Positions 45,417 through 60,950 are shown, numbered from the stretch's first letter. The stretch is DNA of 64,000 bases from Gyrodactylus bullatarudis (GCA_012064415.1 SSNU01000062.1:303097-367096); one strand, 5' to 3'. Notes: generated by a model not told the origin, from the letters alone. Made by a program: numbers and translations.

Positions 45417-48400
45417 TTAATGAACATCCCAGAATACCAAATGGTTGATACTGTCGGATTCACCGAGATGATCGTTATTAGCCAGTTGATCTGATGTCTT
45501 TATGGAGAAATCTTCAAAGCCATCACCGCCACTAATAACATGCATCAGCGTAGCCATGGTAGTACAAGGATTTATCGAAACCCTCCTATTACTCATAGTT
45601 GGTCTCGTCTCTCGAGTATCATCGATATCAGACTTGATCGAGGTTGTCGGTAAGACTCTGGGGATTGATTTTATCTGGGGAATACCTGAAGCATGATCAA
45701 GGGCATTCTCTAGGGTTATCAGGAAACGAACATTGCCAGTATGTCCTTTATCGAGAGCTTGATTGGAATAGTTTATCAGACTGCATAAATTATGCATAAA
45801 TTCATGTTTAACACTCACTTGTAATCTGTGGTAGGGGCGTGTTATTTTTATCAGAGTTTGAATTAATGGTTGGAATAACAATGAATAAAACGATTCCAGC
45901 ACTTGTTCCAATCCACAATAAATCCTTGCAAATTGTCAAGCAAGTAATTCTGAGGCAAGCTTCTTTGTGCTTTTGAATGATTTCGTCAAAATCTGAATAA
46001 GGATTAAATATTATAATATAATATAGCTACTTGTAAGTAAATACGTTCACTTAATACATTTTAAAACAACTAACTTGATAATTTCTGCATAATTGTCGAT
46101 CTGAGGTCTATTTCAAAAATGAAATTCCCAGAAGTTGCATGATACAAATATACCTTTGTTGTATTGAGAGTAGATATCCATACACTATGCTGGCCATAGA
46201 CTATGTTGGATATTGGCTGATAGTCACCTTGGCCAGATGGCAGTTGGAATGATCTCTTCATAAATGAATGTAAATTAAATTTTCAATTAATGATATTCTA
46301 CAACCCCTAACATTTGACGTAATAGATACACAGTGTAACGGTGGAAATTGCATTATTTTTCGATATGTTCGATAAAATATGAATGTGTAATTCTATGCTG
46401 TAGAAATTCAGTTTTCACCTGGACTTAGAAACATGCCTGTATCTGAAATATGTTGAACACATGTTAATTTTTCATATGCTCTGGTTAATTAACCCGATAT
46501 GCAATGCATGTGTACATTATTCCTGCAGGATGTGTAAATAAATAGAAATAATAAATGCGTAATCCAAGTCATTACTATTCATGATTACCTCTTTGATAAA
46601 TTGATCCAGAAAATTAAGTACAAGCTTGTATAATCTCAAAGTGGGATACTGATAATCTTAGAAATTATTGTATTATTTTATGGGTAATCCTACGAGTGAA
46701 GGTTTACAGAACCCACTTCAACAAGTCTTGTATTCGGATTGATAACAAATATGTCTCTTTTGGAGGCGCACCAGATTGAGCCAGCCACTGAAACCATCTT
46801 TTTGACAACTGCATAGCCTATTGAAGAATGATTCGGATTCAATTGTTGAACACTAACTCCAGTTATTTCATCCTTTTCTATGTCGATCCGAAACTTGTGG
46901 GGATTTTCCAAATCCCAAAAGTGCTCTGCAAATGAATAGATTCATTTATTATTCACAAGAATATATCATCATAACTAAAAACTCTAACTATTCTAATAAT
47001 TTTTATCATTTAAATTATTCATTCGTTTTGAAAATCAATTGAAAATGAAAATTTTGATATAATTTAAATTTTTCACGGTATATTTTTCGGACTGGAGTTT
47101 TGCAGCCGGCTGTAGTTAATATGAAGACGGGTATTTAGATGGTTTTTACAAAAATCTTGATTTTTCATAGAGAAATCGAATTTGATCAAGATTTTTTGGA
47201 ATCCAGACCCCCACTTTTACGATATTAAGAAAAAATCGAAAAGAATCAATTTTTAAGGAAATCATAGCATATTTTAGAGATCTTGAATCATCAAAATTTC
47301 ATTGATTTTTGAGTAAGGAAAATGATCAAAGAATCAAAATTGAATTTTCATACGATGATGGGGTGATTCTTGAAATCTGATTCAGCATATTTGATTTCTT
47401 TGACTAATCCTGGTCATAAAAATCAACTTTTGATCACTTTGAAATCAAAACAGGAATTTGGCGCTACTTAGAGATTTGCTATGATTTCCTGAAAAATTGT
47501 TTTTTTTCCTCGTAAAAGTGGGCCACATGATCTAGACTCTAAGAAATCTTGATCAAATTCGATTTCTTGATGAAAAAAATCCCATATTCATACTAAGAAA
47601 TCTGAATTTCATTCATTATTCAATGTAAAGCCTTTTGAAGACTAGGAAAAGTTAAGAATGGAATTTCAATACCGTAATTAAAAAAAGAAACCGTTAATAG
47701 TTTACATAAATAATGTTATACGAATGTTTACAAATGACAAAATATCTTCCCTTCTTCTTATGACTTATGAGAAGACTTTTAGAATTATTTCCTTGAAATA
47801 TATAACTTGGCATTCATAAGTTTCTGCATGTTCCATATACATTTCATATATGGACTATGTCTGTCTCTATGCGGAAAAGATCTAACTTCTTAACACAACA
47901 GAGGAAGAATGCAGTCTGTTAAATGCGTTTCCATTTTTCTTCATGCCTTGCACATTTATCAGTTGGGCTTATTAGACTGGAAAGGCAAAAGAAACCTTTT
48001 ATACCAATCTTCTTAAATAGCAGGAATAAATGTAAAAGAAATTCTCGTTATCTTTTCCTTTCACAAATAACTAACTTGGATCTCGTGAGTAGACATATAT
48101 GTCACCATCGGAACAGGAAATAAAGACTTTATTGTCAATGTAGTTTATATCCAGAATGGAGGAAATTAAATTCAACTTTTGGCGATTTCTCGTCAACCTG
48201 ACATTATCCGAGGCATAGTAAATGAGAACTCTGTAAAAAAATAATACAGATTGATTTGTGGATTAATTTTCAAGTTTGAAATCGATTAAAATAATAAAAA
48301 TCTTCAAGTGTCTGTTATATCTTCAAGATATGATCTCATTTCTGGCTTCGGAACACCCCTAAAAACCTAGTTGAAGGCTATCTATTGAATATTGAAGATG

Positions 48401-51400
48401 ATAAAAATAGCATGGGGCAATCGAAATTACTTAACATGCTTGGATTGAGGGAAATATAACAGAAGGCGCTTTCAATAAGAATAAATGACAAATTAGTAAA
48501 AGAAAAAGATATAAAAGATTAAAAATGTTTAAATATTTTCTTTGTCTGGTTCTATTTCTCAATAGAGGCACTTGGATATACATAAAATATGGCTTCGTTG
48601 AGTTGAACATATTATATAATAAAATGCCTTTAATTTATTCAAGAGATTGGCTCTAAATTCAAGCAAATACTATTTATATTATATATTCATTGTATCTTGT
48701 GTTATATATATTCTGTTCTTGGAATTCTAAAAGCAGAAAGAAGTAGAACTCTATACAGCCAAATGAAACCCCAGGATTCCTCTGCTTAATAATCTTTTAT
48801 TCTTGTTATAAAAATCCCTCCTGTTACATGTTTATATTCGGAAATAAAAAATGTGTTAATTGATGATGACATTTTTAATTCAAAAATTTAAGACCGACCT
48901 TTCATTTCATAGAAACAGATATCGAGAGACTTACACTCCTTCCTCTGTTCCAAGCCACATTGTCGCCCTAAAAGGATCAAGGAGTCTTTTTGGCTTATCC
49001 AGCAACTTTTGTCTATGACTGCGTATGCTCTCAGCTGCATTAAAAATTGTTTATAACATACTTTTCAAGATAGATACTTTATATAAATAATAACTTTTAG
49101 TTATTAACTAAGGCCACAAATTTGCAATTTTTGCATACGTTTGAATTTCTTTTTGAAAATGATAATGAATTTGGTTCAAGGATGAAAAATCTTTTAGCAA
49201 ATATTCTTACATATACATATATGAGCTATCTAAACGATTTAATATATGTATTAACAAAATTGGATTGAATTCAACTTATTTTTTGCTGCAAAAAGTTATT
49301 TTGAAAAAAAACCTTTGCATAATTCCTTCTTATAATGGATAAAATGTTTAAATTGGATTTAAAATAGATCCAGTATTTTTTGAAAATAAATCATTTAACA
49401 TATTTTGGTGGCCCTAATTATAACTGATTTGAGTACGCAAGTATAATGTTATCGTACCTGATGCAGATCTTTCGTAGATGTGAGCATGGTATGATGAATC
49501 AGTTATACGAACAACTGGATTATCATTATCAGTGCCACAGGACTCATCTCCGAATTCATCTTCCTCCGAGTAGTCAGAGGAATTGGAACTGAAATTTTCC
49601 TCTTCAATATCCTCAGATGAATTTCGACTGAGTTCTTCACGATTCTCATGAATTTTCTTGAGTAAAAGTTTCTCTGGAGAATTTCTGGCTGTCCCTGATG
49701 GGCTTGCTGGGGCTTCCTCAGTCTGTTTTATTTTGATTTCTCTATAAGAAGGTGAATGAATATCGACGAGCTTATCAAATAAAATAACAAGTTGATTTAC
49801 GTTTTTGAAACATATCCTGGGACTGAGTAGATTGAATTAATTGTCGAATTGCAGCCAGTTAAAGGAACGTTTGCCGACACCAACGTCTTGGGATGTAACT
49901 TTAGTAGGCATAATTGGCCAGTGAAGCCATCTGATGTACAAATCCATACATCTCTAGGCACGAGGGATGTCAACTGAATACCTGTTTCTGTAGGGGCTGC
50001 ACAAGACAACTTTAGGCCAGAGAGTGTCTTTTGAATGGGGACTGTTTCAGACCATTTCGGGGTCCTTGGAATAGCACATAATTGTTTCTTTTGAGCTCTG
50101 ATTCTTGACTCCCAGTTCTGTCGCTTTTCACTAGAAGCTAGGGTTATTTCAAAGTGATCTGTTCCATCTCTAAAATAGAATAATAAGAATTATTTATCTG
50201 CTTTGTCTCAATCACGTTTTGTTTACTTTGTGGTAACGGAAAATTTACTGGTACAATCTAGCTGGTGATCAGGGCTGGTTATGCGTACATTTCTTAAATC
50301 TTCGAGATCTTTTTGAATAGACTGATACATTTTTCGTATGATCAAATCAAGACTCTGATAACAAAAGAGTAAATAAATTTGATTTCTAAGAACTTGATAA
50401 AAGAGCTTCTAACTTACCTGGTGTTTATGTTCCAGCTTTGAGCTTATATGCTCGATTTCTGATAATAACAGCATATCCTTTTTATCACGGAGTTCTTTAT
50501 TTTGTGCTAGCTGATCTAATTCAGCTTGAGTTATTTCTAAAAAGGTATAAAACAATTTAATTTTTATGATGATTCATTTGACATCGTTTTTCTCACTTTC
50601 AAATTCAATGTTTTCCAATCCGATACGCTGGTAAACTTTATATTTGATATTTTCAACAATATCATATCCAGATAGCGATTTCCTTGGGAATATTTAGAAT
50701 ATTTAAACTTTTAAGAAAATAACTTTGAATACTATAGCTTGAAGCCACCCGTTGATTTCTTAATCTAATAAATATTTTGTATTTTGATTTAATTATATTC
50801 AAGCAGCTTTGGATAAAGAATATTGAACACTCACAGCCTTAGAATCTGAGGTTTCCTGATCGACTGACTACTTTTTCGTTTCATTGCAGTAAAGACAAGC
50901 TGGTCTGTAAACATGAAAATACATACGCAGTCCTTCCTCTCTGCCACTGAGACAATATCATGCTGAATATATTGACGCATTGGTGTAAGGGACTATTCAA
51001 CAGATTAGAATTATTTTGCTTTAATTAACTATGGACTGATAGTAGTATAAAGATTAACTCGTAACATTCTCAGATTCTATATTTTCAAGTGTATGTATAA
51101 AATTCAATACAACTGCTGCTCTGCTTTTTATGAATGTTGAGCGTCAAAATTAGCAAGGATGATGTCAACTTACAACAGGACTGAGCAGTTTATTGAGTAG
51201 ATGTTCACCTTCAATGATTGCCTCATCCTGCTTAACCTCCTTGACTGCATTAATTCTCAAGGCTAAATTGTGTATGGCTGCCTCAGCCTCCAAGACGATT
51301 GCATAATCAGGTAAATCCTTTGGAGTGTATTCTATTAATCTCTGGGAGCAGAGAGGAAAAAATAATCAGAATTTTATCACAAATTTATTGAAGAGAGAAA

Positions 51401-54400
51401 GAAAACCAATAAACTGCATATAAAAAGAGGAATTTCTTAGACGATTATGTATGCAAGGTAAGAAGAATAAGAATTTTACATGAAAATTTTATTTTCCTTA
51501 AAAATAATACTCGGTCTGTTAATTCAAAAAAAGATTCTCTTGCATAAACATGATGCATGTATCACTATGGAAGGATTTTCCGAAATTATCTGTCATTTTT
51601 CATACGCTTCACTTATTCCTCTTTCAGATAGATCAAATGGGAAAATAATGAAATAGAAATCAGTTCTTGTCTTGATCTTTAGATAGATTGATGAAGAAAT
51701 TTATAACATTTCTCAAAAAAAGTGTTTTTTTTATTTGCGACTCTAACGTCTCTTCACAGATCCAAGATTTGGGATTGATTTAAAATTTTTCGAATGCTTA
51801 CTTTAGAGCGATAAAGATCGAACATCTCCACTAGACTGGAAGTAGCAGGCTCAACACTCATCTGTATTTTTTTCTTGCCCGAATTTTCAGACAATATTCA
51901 CACTTAAATGAAGTAAATACTGTGAATATATATGGATATATACACTGTTTCAGTTACAGTCTTATGATGGTTAGAATAGGATAATACTTGATTATCTTTA
52001 TTGTCTTTGAGGGAAAAATATTTTCTTAATAAAACCCACCAGCATATAAACCCCTATATCGAGTTATCATTTACATTGCTATATATAACCATTTAATAAA
52101 AAAGTATCCATCTATCGAAGAATGTTTTCAGATTTTGAATAAAGTTTGACATTTCAATTTCATTACTGGTAGAGAGTGATTTCATCTTGGGCAATGCATT
52201 CATGTAGATCAGGATTACAGAATGTTTCCAATGATCTATGATTATTCGAATGTGTTTGTATGTGTGTGTAGAATATTCCATTTGTACACGATGACCTTTC
52301 ATACATAAGAAAACATGGGAGGAATGATTGATCTATCATTCAAATACAGCTATAACAAATTCCATTTAAGCATTGTGCTTCAACCCCCCCCCCCCACAAC
52401 CCCTTTTCCTTCCCTTAAGGATACAAATCCATCTTTTCTCTTTCTTAATTTTTTTTCTTCAAGATTTCCAATCAAGGTTGGCAATGCAGGGAAGGATTTC
52501 AATCTATCAGCATTTTCTGTGACATTTTATAAATTTACAGTAAATCAAATTCTTCCTTCTTTTCCAATCGTATTTCCCTCCAACCCCCCAATTCCTTAGA
52601 CTAGAGAGAAGAAGAGGTAGGAATATATAAGCCTTAATGAATCTCCTCCTCCTTTTTTTGGGTAGGTTAGCCAAGAAACAACAACAACAACATCAACAAC
52701 TGTGAATGTTATGAAAATAGCCACTAAATGAGATCTCTCTTTATATCATCTTCAAGAGATCAATAAAGCTGGCTTAATTTTCTCTTCTTTTATATTCTCT
52801 ATGTATTGCTCATAGTGTTTAGATGGAATTTTTCCTTTTGATCTGATAATCCAACCTTTAGCGGAATAATCGGTTGGGCATTTTCAGCCATCGAATTTAA
52901 CCCTTTATGTCCCTTGAATTGTTTTGTTTCATTCTTTAGGTATTATACATAATTTTGTAGCCTAATAAATTTTCTTTCTTTTTTGAAATCAATGCTGAGG
53001 AGTACCATTTGAGTACTTGATCCCGGGATCCAATTATAACAAGCAATGATGATGCTTTAAGAAATGCGCATTTGGTTTTTAATATATAATTTTATATAAT
53101 TCCAAATTATGAATTTAAGTGGATACTCGGACGTTTTTGATAAAAAACGTGAATTACTAATCCATAATTAAAATTTAATGTTTTGTGAAACTTAAAATTG
53201 AATAAGATTAGAAATTCAAAGATCTACATTAAATTTCTGATAGAAAATTATCAGATCACAACAAAATCGACTCGTGTAATCTTCAGAGGGTTGATAAATA
53301 GTTTTATAATAAAATAATATTCGATACTCACTTTGATAATGAGTTCATATCTGGGAATTCTTTGGGCTGGCTGTACAAGGAGAGCTTTCAGAGGGAGTTT
53401 ATTACGATATTCTTTTGCTTTATTCTATCAGGGAAGAAATCACTTTAGAAATAAATAATAAATAAAATACTGTAATAATATTGGTTAAAAAATTAAGTTC
53501 ATTACTTTGAATGGTCGAAAGGCATAGCGTTATCTTTAGAATGCAAAGATTATACATGAGGTTAGTGGAATTTCAGGATATTTGCTGCCATAATTTGTAA
53601 ACAGAAAAAATCTTTAAGAATAACTTTAGTATTTGGTTAACTTCATGTTTTTAAATCTCAAAAACAAGAACGTCTAGAGGAGGCTTTCTTAGCAAATCTA
53701 ATTCTGGCATGTTGTTTTAACAGAGTGAACTTAGAAGTATGTTCTATTCGTATCCATAAATAATGATTTATGGAATTAGTTCTCATCAAATCATAAATAT
53801 TCCTTGGGAAAGGTTTATTATGCTTATTGTCAGTAAAAATGTCAATTAAAATCAATAAGAGTGTCTAATTTTCTTGAAAGAACTTACATCACAGAACTTT
53901 TGGAATGCTGTTTTTGTATTCAAACATGTTTCAAGGGTTTTTTCAGAGACGTAAAAATTTTCAATAAAGGAACAATAACAATCGGAGACAATATCACGGG
54001 AAAACTAAGGGTTAGAAATGAAAAAAGAATGAAAATATAATAGCACTGTTTCACGTTACCATTTCGAGAATCTTGTCTCCAACAGTATTTGTTTTTTCCC
54101 ATGTCTGCAGGCGATTGAGAAAGCTCACATGATACATCATTAGATCATGAATCTTGTAGAAAATAATATCAACACTGTGCTCGTCCAGGATTCGATCATG
54201 TTTCAATGGAATCATGTAGCCCTGAGAAAGAGAATTTTCATGAAATTTTGAATAGTTCTTTTTATCGTTTTGAAACTCTCTATTCATTTACGCATTCTTT
54301 TCTGCAAATTTTGTCAATACGGTACTTGGGTATTAGTAATTTGCTACAAAAAGATGACTAAAATCAACACATTTCTATATTCTCACTTGAGAAGTCCTCA

Positions 54401-57400
54401 ACTAATTCTTCTGAATTGTTCATAAATTTAAATACGTAACTTTTAAGAAAGAAACATTAACCCAAATCAATCGGAATTTTTGGCTCTAAAACTAGTTATG
54501 TTTTAAACTATGAGAAATATCGAAAAAAAAATTTCTAAATATCGGTAAAATTTTCAAAAAATCACCCTTCTTTTACATTTGTTAGCATCAATGCAAAGCT
54601 ATCTATATTATTTATTATTCTTGTAGTCGGATAAATTTCCTTTCTAATGAAGGGGTGAAAATTAGAATGAACCGATTTTTATACGGGCAGAGTTCGAATC
54701 TTTTGCGCTGTAGAATTTTAAATTATTTTCTAGATAAATCATCCGAGCGTTATTCAACTTGTATCTTCTTATTACCAAAGACCGTGTGGCCAACAGTGAA
54801 CACAGAATTTTAAGATGATTTCCATTTTCTTTCGCCTGATAGGCTGACTTGAAGAAATTGGATAAAAACCCCATATTGCATACATCGAATAAGGTAAATA
54901 AATAGGGGATAGGGAAGGTTAATATGATATGTTTTCATGCAATTTATTTTTTCTTGTTTATTCCCGCTCAAATTCACACAAATTCTTGCATAAATATTAT
55001 CATTATCACACCTAAAATGTACATTTCTATATCGAGTGTATATGTGAAATAGAATAGGTTCTTTTCAAGGATTTTAAAGTATTTTTTCTCTCCTTCTGGC
55101 GCAAGTTTTAATCGATTAGTTTTCAATATTGGATTTAGGAACCATAAATATCTCACTATGCAAAATTTTTAATTTCTAGATGGCGCGATTCTTTTCAAAT
55201 CTTATTGTTGAGATGTAAGAGGGACAAGGAAACCGATTATCGATTTTAAATTTTTGATGGAACCTTTAGTTTGAACTAATCTCAGATTACCCTAATTTAC
55301 AAATTTTCAAGCAGTAAAATTGGTAAAAAAATGAAAAGGCGAAATTTCTTTTAATGAAAGTTTGTGTTCAGCCTGAGATTTCACGTTGATGGACAGGACA
55401 CCTTATTTATATCACAAGTAATATTAATTCCTGATGAATGTTTATGATCAGGTTGTGAATAAATATTTATAATTCGTTATTATAATTATGACTTGTAAGT
55501 AATAAAATAAGAAACTTACGTTAACCATTGTAGATAGACACTTAAGGTATTCCTTTTCAACGAGAATCAACTCTCTGATAATATGATAACGCTTTGCCTA
55601 AATAAAGAAATACATTTAATAAAAATGATTTATTTATAAATCATCAAATGTGAATGTCTTATAACTAACCAGCATTGACTTGACAGCATCGGGAATGTCC
55701 TTGCTAGATTGAGGGGAACCGGAGGGGCTGGATTGAAGATGGTACGAACTTGAATCGTTAACATTTGGAATTTCAATTGAACCGAGGGATGCGGATGAAT
55801 CAGCACCTGGAATTTTGAATTATCAATTATTAAGTACTGGGTTTTTGCAATACAGAATATCTTTTTTCACAAAAATTTATTTAGTTTCAAGTAGTATTTT
55901 CAAAAAATCCACCAAACCTAATAATCATAGAATTAATTATAATTTATTCTATCTTATGATATATTTCGTAACTATCTTTAAATCCATAAAGATTTATTTC
56001 AGTCACAGACGGTCAAGTAATTTTAGAAAATTCGAATAAGAGCACGAATTAATGTTATAGATAATCAAATTTCAAAAGTAGGTATTCAAACATGAATGAG
56101 ACAATGGAGAAGCTTTTTTCACACAAAAGAATGCTCATATCATCCTAGCCTAGTTTTTACTATTAAACCCCTTATTAAAGTTCCAGAGAATTTCTTTCAT
56201 GAATCGCATTCAATCTATAGTATTTTCTGAGGCTTAAATGAACAATAATGAATTGCTAAAAAAATGTATGTGATAGAAATATGTGATGGGATTCTAAGGG
56301 TTATTTTCGAACTAGAACTTTATCGTATTATCGATATTATTGTATTGTGTACAAAGTTTGTACTACAAACCCATTTATCTGTAATAGAAGAAGTAGTAAT
56401 AATTATTTTTTCTTGTACTCCCACTACCACTATTATGATATACATACAAAAGAGAAATATCCATAAAAACATTGTTTATTAAACAAGCAAGTTAAACATG
56501 TGACTTTGGTATTTTCCTCCTCTTCATCTTTTTCCTGTTTTAACATATTCTCTCCTTTTATCATAAATAAAAGCTGGAGAATACAAAATCTATAAGGAAA
56601 AACACCACTAGTTATCTTCTCCAGCAAAGAAAGCACAACGCATGTATTACTATTTCCTCTTTCAAAAGTTATCCACTCTACTTTACCTTTTTGCTGGTTT
56701 TATTCTTTTTCTGAAGAAACCCTACCATCACTTCTTCTCAACATTTTGTTCACTGATAAGTTTTAGTATGGATCTTGGCATTGTATACCTTGTAGCTCTT
56801 TGTAAATACAGGTTTTTTCTTATTTAAACTTGAAAAACAAGATAATAAAAAAATAATTTCCTCCTGAAAAGTAACCCGTATCTTGATTCAACTCTGGTCT
56901 TGGAATATTATTCAAAAGGCACAATTACAGTACCAGAATAAAAGAATGTACTTTTGGGTATTAGCAATAAAAATTACCAGATTCATTTGTAATCACACAT
57001 ATAAAAATAAAGAACAAGCAAATTTCTACAGTTCCATCCAAACTAATATCCTTGAATATTCCAGAACAACATCCTAAAATCTTTTTCAAATGACTTCAGT
57101 AGCTCAATCATGATCTAAAGATTTTCAATGCATATTTGTGCAATTTACCCCATTTCTAAGCTCAACGATCTTCCTTCATTAAATTTGGATAGATAATAAA
57201 CAAAATGTCCCCTCCACCTGGGATAAATAAGAGTGCAAAACTTGTATTTTCAATTTATTCATTTCTAACGATCAACGTAACAATTCGTAAATCAACTACG
57301 GATCACTTTTGAGCAGCTTTTATGTAAAAGACGTAAAAAGATCAGTTGAGTAATCTTAGTACGTGAGAACACTTAATGAATAGCCAACCCAAACACCTTT

Positions 57401-58714
57401 CACTCAATGCTCTCGAATGATCGAACCAATCAGAGTATTGCATTTTGTATCCATCATTTGCTTAATATATCAGGTCGGTGATATAAAAGATTTATTACTA
57501 AACATTCATTTGAGTTCAAATACTCTTAATCTGAATCTTTCATTAGAAACAGAAAATTATGATTTTTTGGTTTAATTAAGAAAGGATGTAATCTGAGTAA
57601 ATTTCTAGTTTTATTAGTTCTAGGTAAAAAACCTACTAGATCTAATTTATTATTGGAGAAATGGATTAATCGCAAATTTTCCATAAATCATTACTTTTTC
57701 TAATTCGAATAACGAATTCAACTTGAACTCGTACTTGAATAAATTGGTTTCATATCGTCTATCTGAATTTAAAATAGGAATAATTCATCAAAAGTTTACG
57801 ATAATCATTTTTCCATGCAAGCTAAGAATATTCGCCACTACTACAAAATGTATTTGTCCTAAAAGGGCGCCATGAATTTTTTCATTTCATTCTAGAAGAA
57901 GTAAAAACTCACATTCTTCTGAGGGACTAATTCCAGAACTTGTATGTCCACAAATTATTGGCTTTTTATTCCTAGGAATATTGGCATCGACTAAAGCTCC
58001 GGCGGCACTTCGACTTCTCAACACTGAATGAACTCGATGTTGAATTTCTCCACCCTCTTGGTCATCATTGCTGGAGGTTAAATTGGAAATTTCATCACTA
58101 TGCATTCGAAGGTGTGACGACATCCCCGGTAAGAGGTTGTCAACGTAATCCAAAGCTTCACCACCACTCTGGATAGTCTGCTTAGGGGAGGCTTGTTGGT
58201 TTTGACTTGTTGTCGATCTGTTCATCGGGGAAGTATTTGTCTTGCACAATTTGGCAATCATGTTAAATTGCTTTGCTATACTGCTACTATTTGTTTCATC
58301 TTGTTCTTCTTGAAGGGAATCCTCTTTTATTGTCATTTTTCTCGTTGGTTCTGATTGCTTGCATGCTTTTTCATTCATTTCAACCGATATTCTTCTCCTT
58401 TCAACTATGCAATCTTCATTCAAAACATCAATTTTGGTATATACAATCGGACAACTTTCATTAACAATGTCTGGAAAAAAATCATCGTCTTTGAAATTTA
58501 ACAATTCAGTTGTCAACGAATGTTCCTCTAACACTCCATGAATATCACCGATATTTCCTTCCTCCTGATTTATGATATCAAAATATTTTGGGGAATTTAA
58601 TATTTCCATTGGCTGGTAAAAGAGATTTGTCTCTGATTCATTTGGTTCAAGGTCACTGATTGGCTGTTCATAATCTGTATTGTTCAGCTGAGACATTGAA
58701 GAGAGAATGTTCAT
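45417..58714 (-). CDS. ARHGEF17: Rho guanine nucleotide exchange factor 17-like (19 exons)
   Basis: Activates Rho GTPases; ARHGEF17/TEM4 also binds actin. Exons (minus): 58714-57913, 55806-55670, 55597-55520, 54221-54060, 54004-53888, 53424-53332, 51341-51174, 50992-50835, 50682-50597, 50536-50418, 50354-50227, 50169-49801, 49741-49458, 49034-48935, 48230-48076, 46925-46708, 46255-46075, 45992-45819 and 45757-45417. All phases agree and give 1,289 aa. The DH domain (about 314-510) has RELILVEKEYLKCLSTM and VQPAQRIPRYELIIK. A PH-like region follows (CVCIFMFTDQLVFTAMKRKS). The C-terminal half is the WD40-like propeller: SCAAPTET, VWICTSDGFTGQLCLL, MWLGTEEG, KKMVSVAGSIWC, LLWIGTSAGIV, GHTGNVRFL, VISGGDGFEDF and the terminal NHLVFWDVH, all matching ARHGEF17. 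The first exon is acidic and disordered. The human protein is longer (2,063 aa) at its N-terminus; an upstream exon may be missing. Confidence 0.93.
47108..47605. mobile_element. Foldback element copy in an ARHGEF17 intron
   Basis: Left end GTTAATATGAAGACGGGTAT and GAGAAATCGAATTTGATCAA; right end AAATTCGATTTCTTGATGAA and CATATTCATACTAAG, complementary to it. Interior TTGAATCATCAAAATTTCAT is shared with the 41-kb copy. It sits in the 1,150-nt intron between exons 15 and 16. Confidence 0.8.
52384..52395 (+). repeat. Poly-C tract (C12)
   Basis: Twelve consecutive C in otherwise AT-rich sequence, inside the ~2-kb intron between exons 6 and 7 of the ARHGEF17-like gene. Its length may vary or be misread. 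Confidence 0.9.
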
Positions 58715-60389
58715 GCAATTTATTTCCTAATCGTGTGTGTGTTTATTATTACTGTCCTTGATTTTTTTCTGTTTTGTTTTTCTAGCTTAAACTATCCTTT
58801 TTCAGTTAGAATATGAATGAACAAGCCCCTACGCCATGCTTCTACAATTAGTAAAAAGATAATATAATTATAAAATAAAGATTGAGATACAATTTGATTA
58901 TTATTATGATCATAGGACGCATGTGCACTGCACACAAACCTATTCCCTATTCATACATACTCCTGCATACATCATACACTTTGTGTATACAATACACAAT
59001 ATATTTATGGACATCATGGTTGTATTATTTGGTATAGTAGTATGAATGATAATAATTAATATCCTGATCCATATCTCAGATAAAATGCACACATGAACGT
59101 GAGAGAACCAATGAGAATTTAGTATATGAGGGATAGATGATTACTTTAACATTTTTCCCTTATCAAATACTGATTCCTGAACCATGGTTTTCAATAGAAT
59201 TTATACAAAGGCTTTATATTGTAATCTTTAAAGGGAAAATTGATAATTTTTCTCTAATGCAAGATAGGAATGTAATAAAATAAACCAAATTTAAGAATAA
59301 TGGGTTGGAAGAATTTCTCTGTACTGAAATCTGGTTTATCATTGGGGTTATCTATAATTGTTATAAACCCAAGGATCTTATTGCGTGTACTTTTTCAGTG
59401 AAATTTTACAATAGTTTACAAAATTTAAACTGTTCAATCAAGGGGTGCTGTTATATTGCAGTTTCTAATTTCGAAACGTCATTTTTATTCAACCTTATTC
59501 TTGTAGAATTGTTCAAGCAAAATGCATTTCTCTACCTTAGTTTCTGTGAATTCTCTAAAAGAAACAAGAACTATCAAATCATCCCCTATAGTAAGCTCTA
59601 ATCGCCAAGGATTACGCTATAATATTCCAGAATTTGGCAACCTAAAAAAGCTGACAATATTTAATAAATGTGAAAACATATTTAAAAATCTCAATCTAAG
59701 CTTAAATAAATTCAAAAATAATTAATTAAATAAATAAAAATAAAATTCAAGAATAAATTAATGTACTCAGAATAATATGAAGAAACATTTATGTTTACAG
59801 ATATAACATATGTATTGTTAAATAAAAAACTATTTCTATTTTGAATTCATCCACTTTCTACTTGGACATTGTTCCCAGCAATTAAGATAAATTTTTTCTT
59901 CGATTAAATATGTTCTATGAAATTAAAAAAGAATTAACGACATTTTTAGATCAAGGATCATTTTCATATATACGTTATGTATTATTAAATAATTTTAATT
60001 ATCATCTCGTGACAGATTTCAAACTCTCTCTCTCTCTCTCTCTCTGGGCAAGCTATTTTTAATGCATTAATTCAAATTAAAATGACAGAAGTCAAATAAA
60101 TTTATTAAAAACTTGGAAGTTATATTTATTCAATTCTAGAATAATTAAAGGCGTTTAGTTTCAGTAATTTCATGTTAAAGTTTTTATTTGATTTTCAGCC
60201 ACCGTTCAATTTCAATAAAATGGATTTGGACTGAAGCTTCAGTTATAATCCAGAATTCTGGAAACATGAGAAGATTTCTGCTTTCAATCTGTCTTTTTAA
60301 GTTACAGTTAAAAATAATTTACAAAATTTTCTCATTCAAACAGAATATGTTTCAACTATGGCTATACATTTTAAAGTATCACGTAAATT
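58715..60389. other. Region upstream of ARHGEF17
   Basis: AT-rich, no supported gene; short plus-strand frames at 59305-59725 have no resemblance to a family. It should contain the promoter of the ARHGEF17-like gene and perhaps a 5' exon. A (CT)11 tract lies at 60024-60045. Confidence 0.45.
60024..60045 (+). repeat. (CT)11 microsatellite
   Basis: Eleven CT units between the ARHGEF17-like gene and the LINE. Confidence 0.9.
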
Positions 60390-60705
60390 TAATTTTCACA
60401 CAATTATGGGGTGATTCTCAAAAACCAGATTCAGCATATTTGATTACTTTGATTAATTGGGATACTGAAAATCAACTTTTGATCACTTGCTCACATTGAA
60501 ATCAGCAAAAATTTTCAACTCAAAGTTCAATAAAAAGGGAATTGGCCGTATTTTTCTTAAATTTTTTTCTTCGTATCGTAAAAGAGGCCCTCGTGATCTA
60601 GATTCCAATAAATTTTGATCAAATTTGATTTCTTGATGAAAAAATTAAGAATTTTGTAAAAGTCATAAATTCCCATCTTCATATTAACTAGGTATACATC
60701 CAAAG
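60390..60705. mobile_element. Foldback element, right-half copy
   Basis: Contains GGGGTGATTCTCAAAAACCA, TTCAGCATATTTGATTACTT, GTGATCTAGATTCCAATAAA, AATTTGATTTCTTGATGAAA and the right end CCCATCTTCATATTAACTAG, as in the 41- and 47-kb copies. The left half is missing. Confidence 0.75.
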
Positions 60706-60950
60706 AAATTGAGTTTGATTTCTTTCAAAGTCAAAAGATTATTCCTTAATTGGTCTGAACTGGAAGATCCAACTCTGATGAAATTAACACTTATTAGTCT
60801 GATTCCTACTAGGATGAACTAGTTCTGACATAATCGGGTGCCTAAACAAATTACGTCGATCAATTTATATGTAGAATCCTTTTTAAGAACAGATAAAGTA
60901 AATAATGAATAGTACAGCACCTTATAGTATAGGTCCTATACTTACAAAGG

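Noticed and set aside
54680..54715. tRNA-like T-loop sequence (AGTTCGAATCT)
   Set aside because: No matching acceptor, D or anticodon arms around it.
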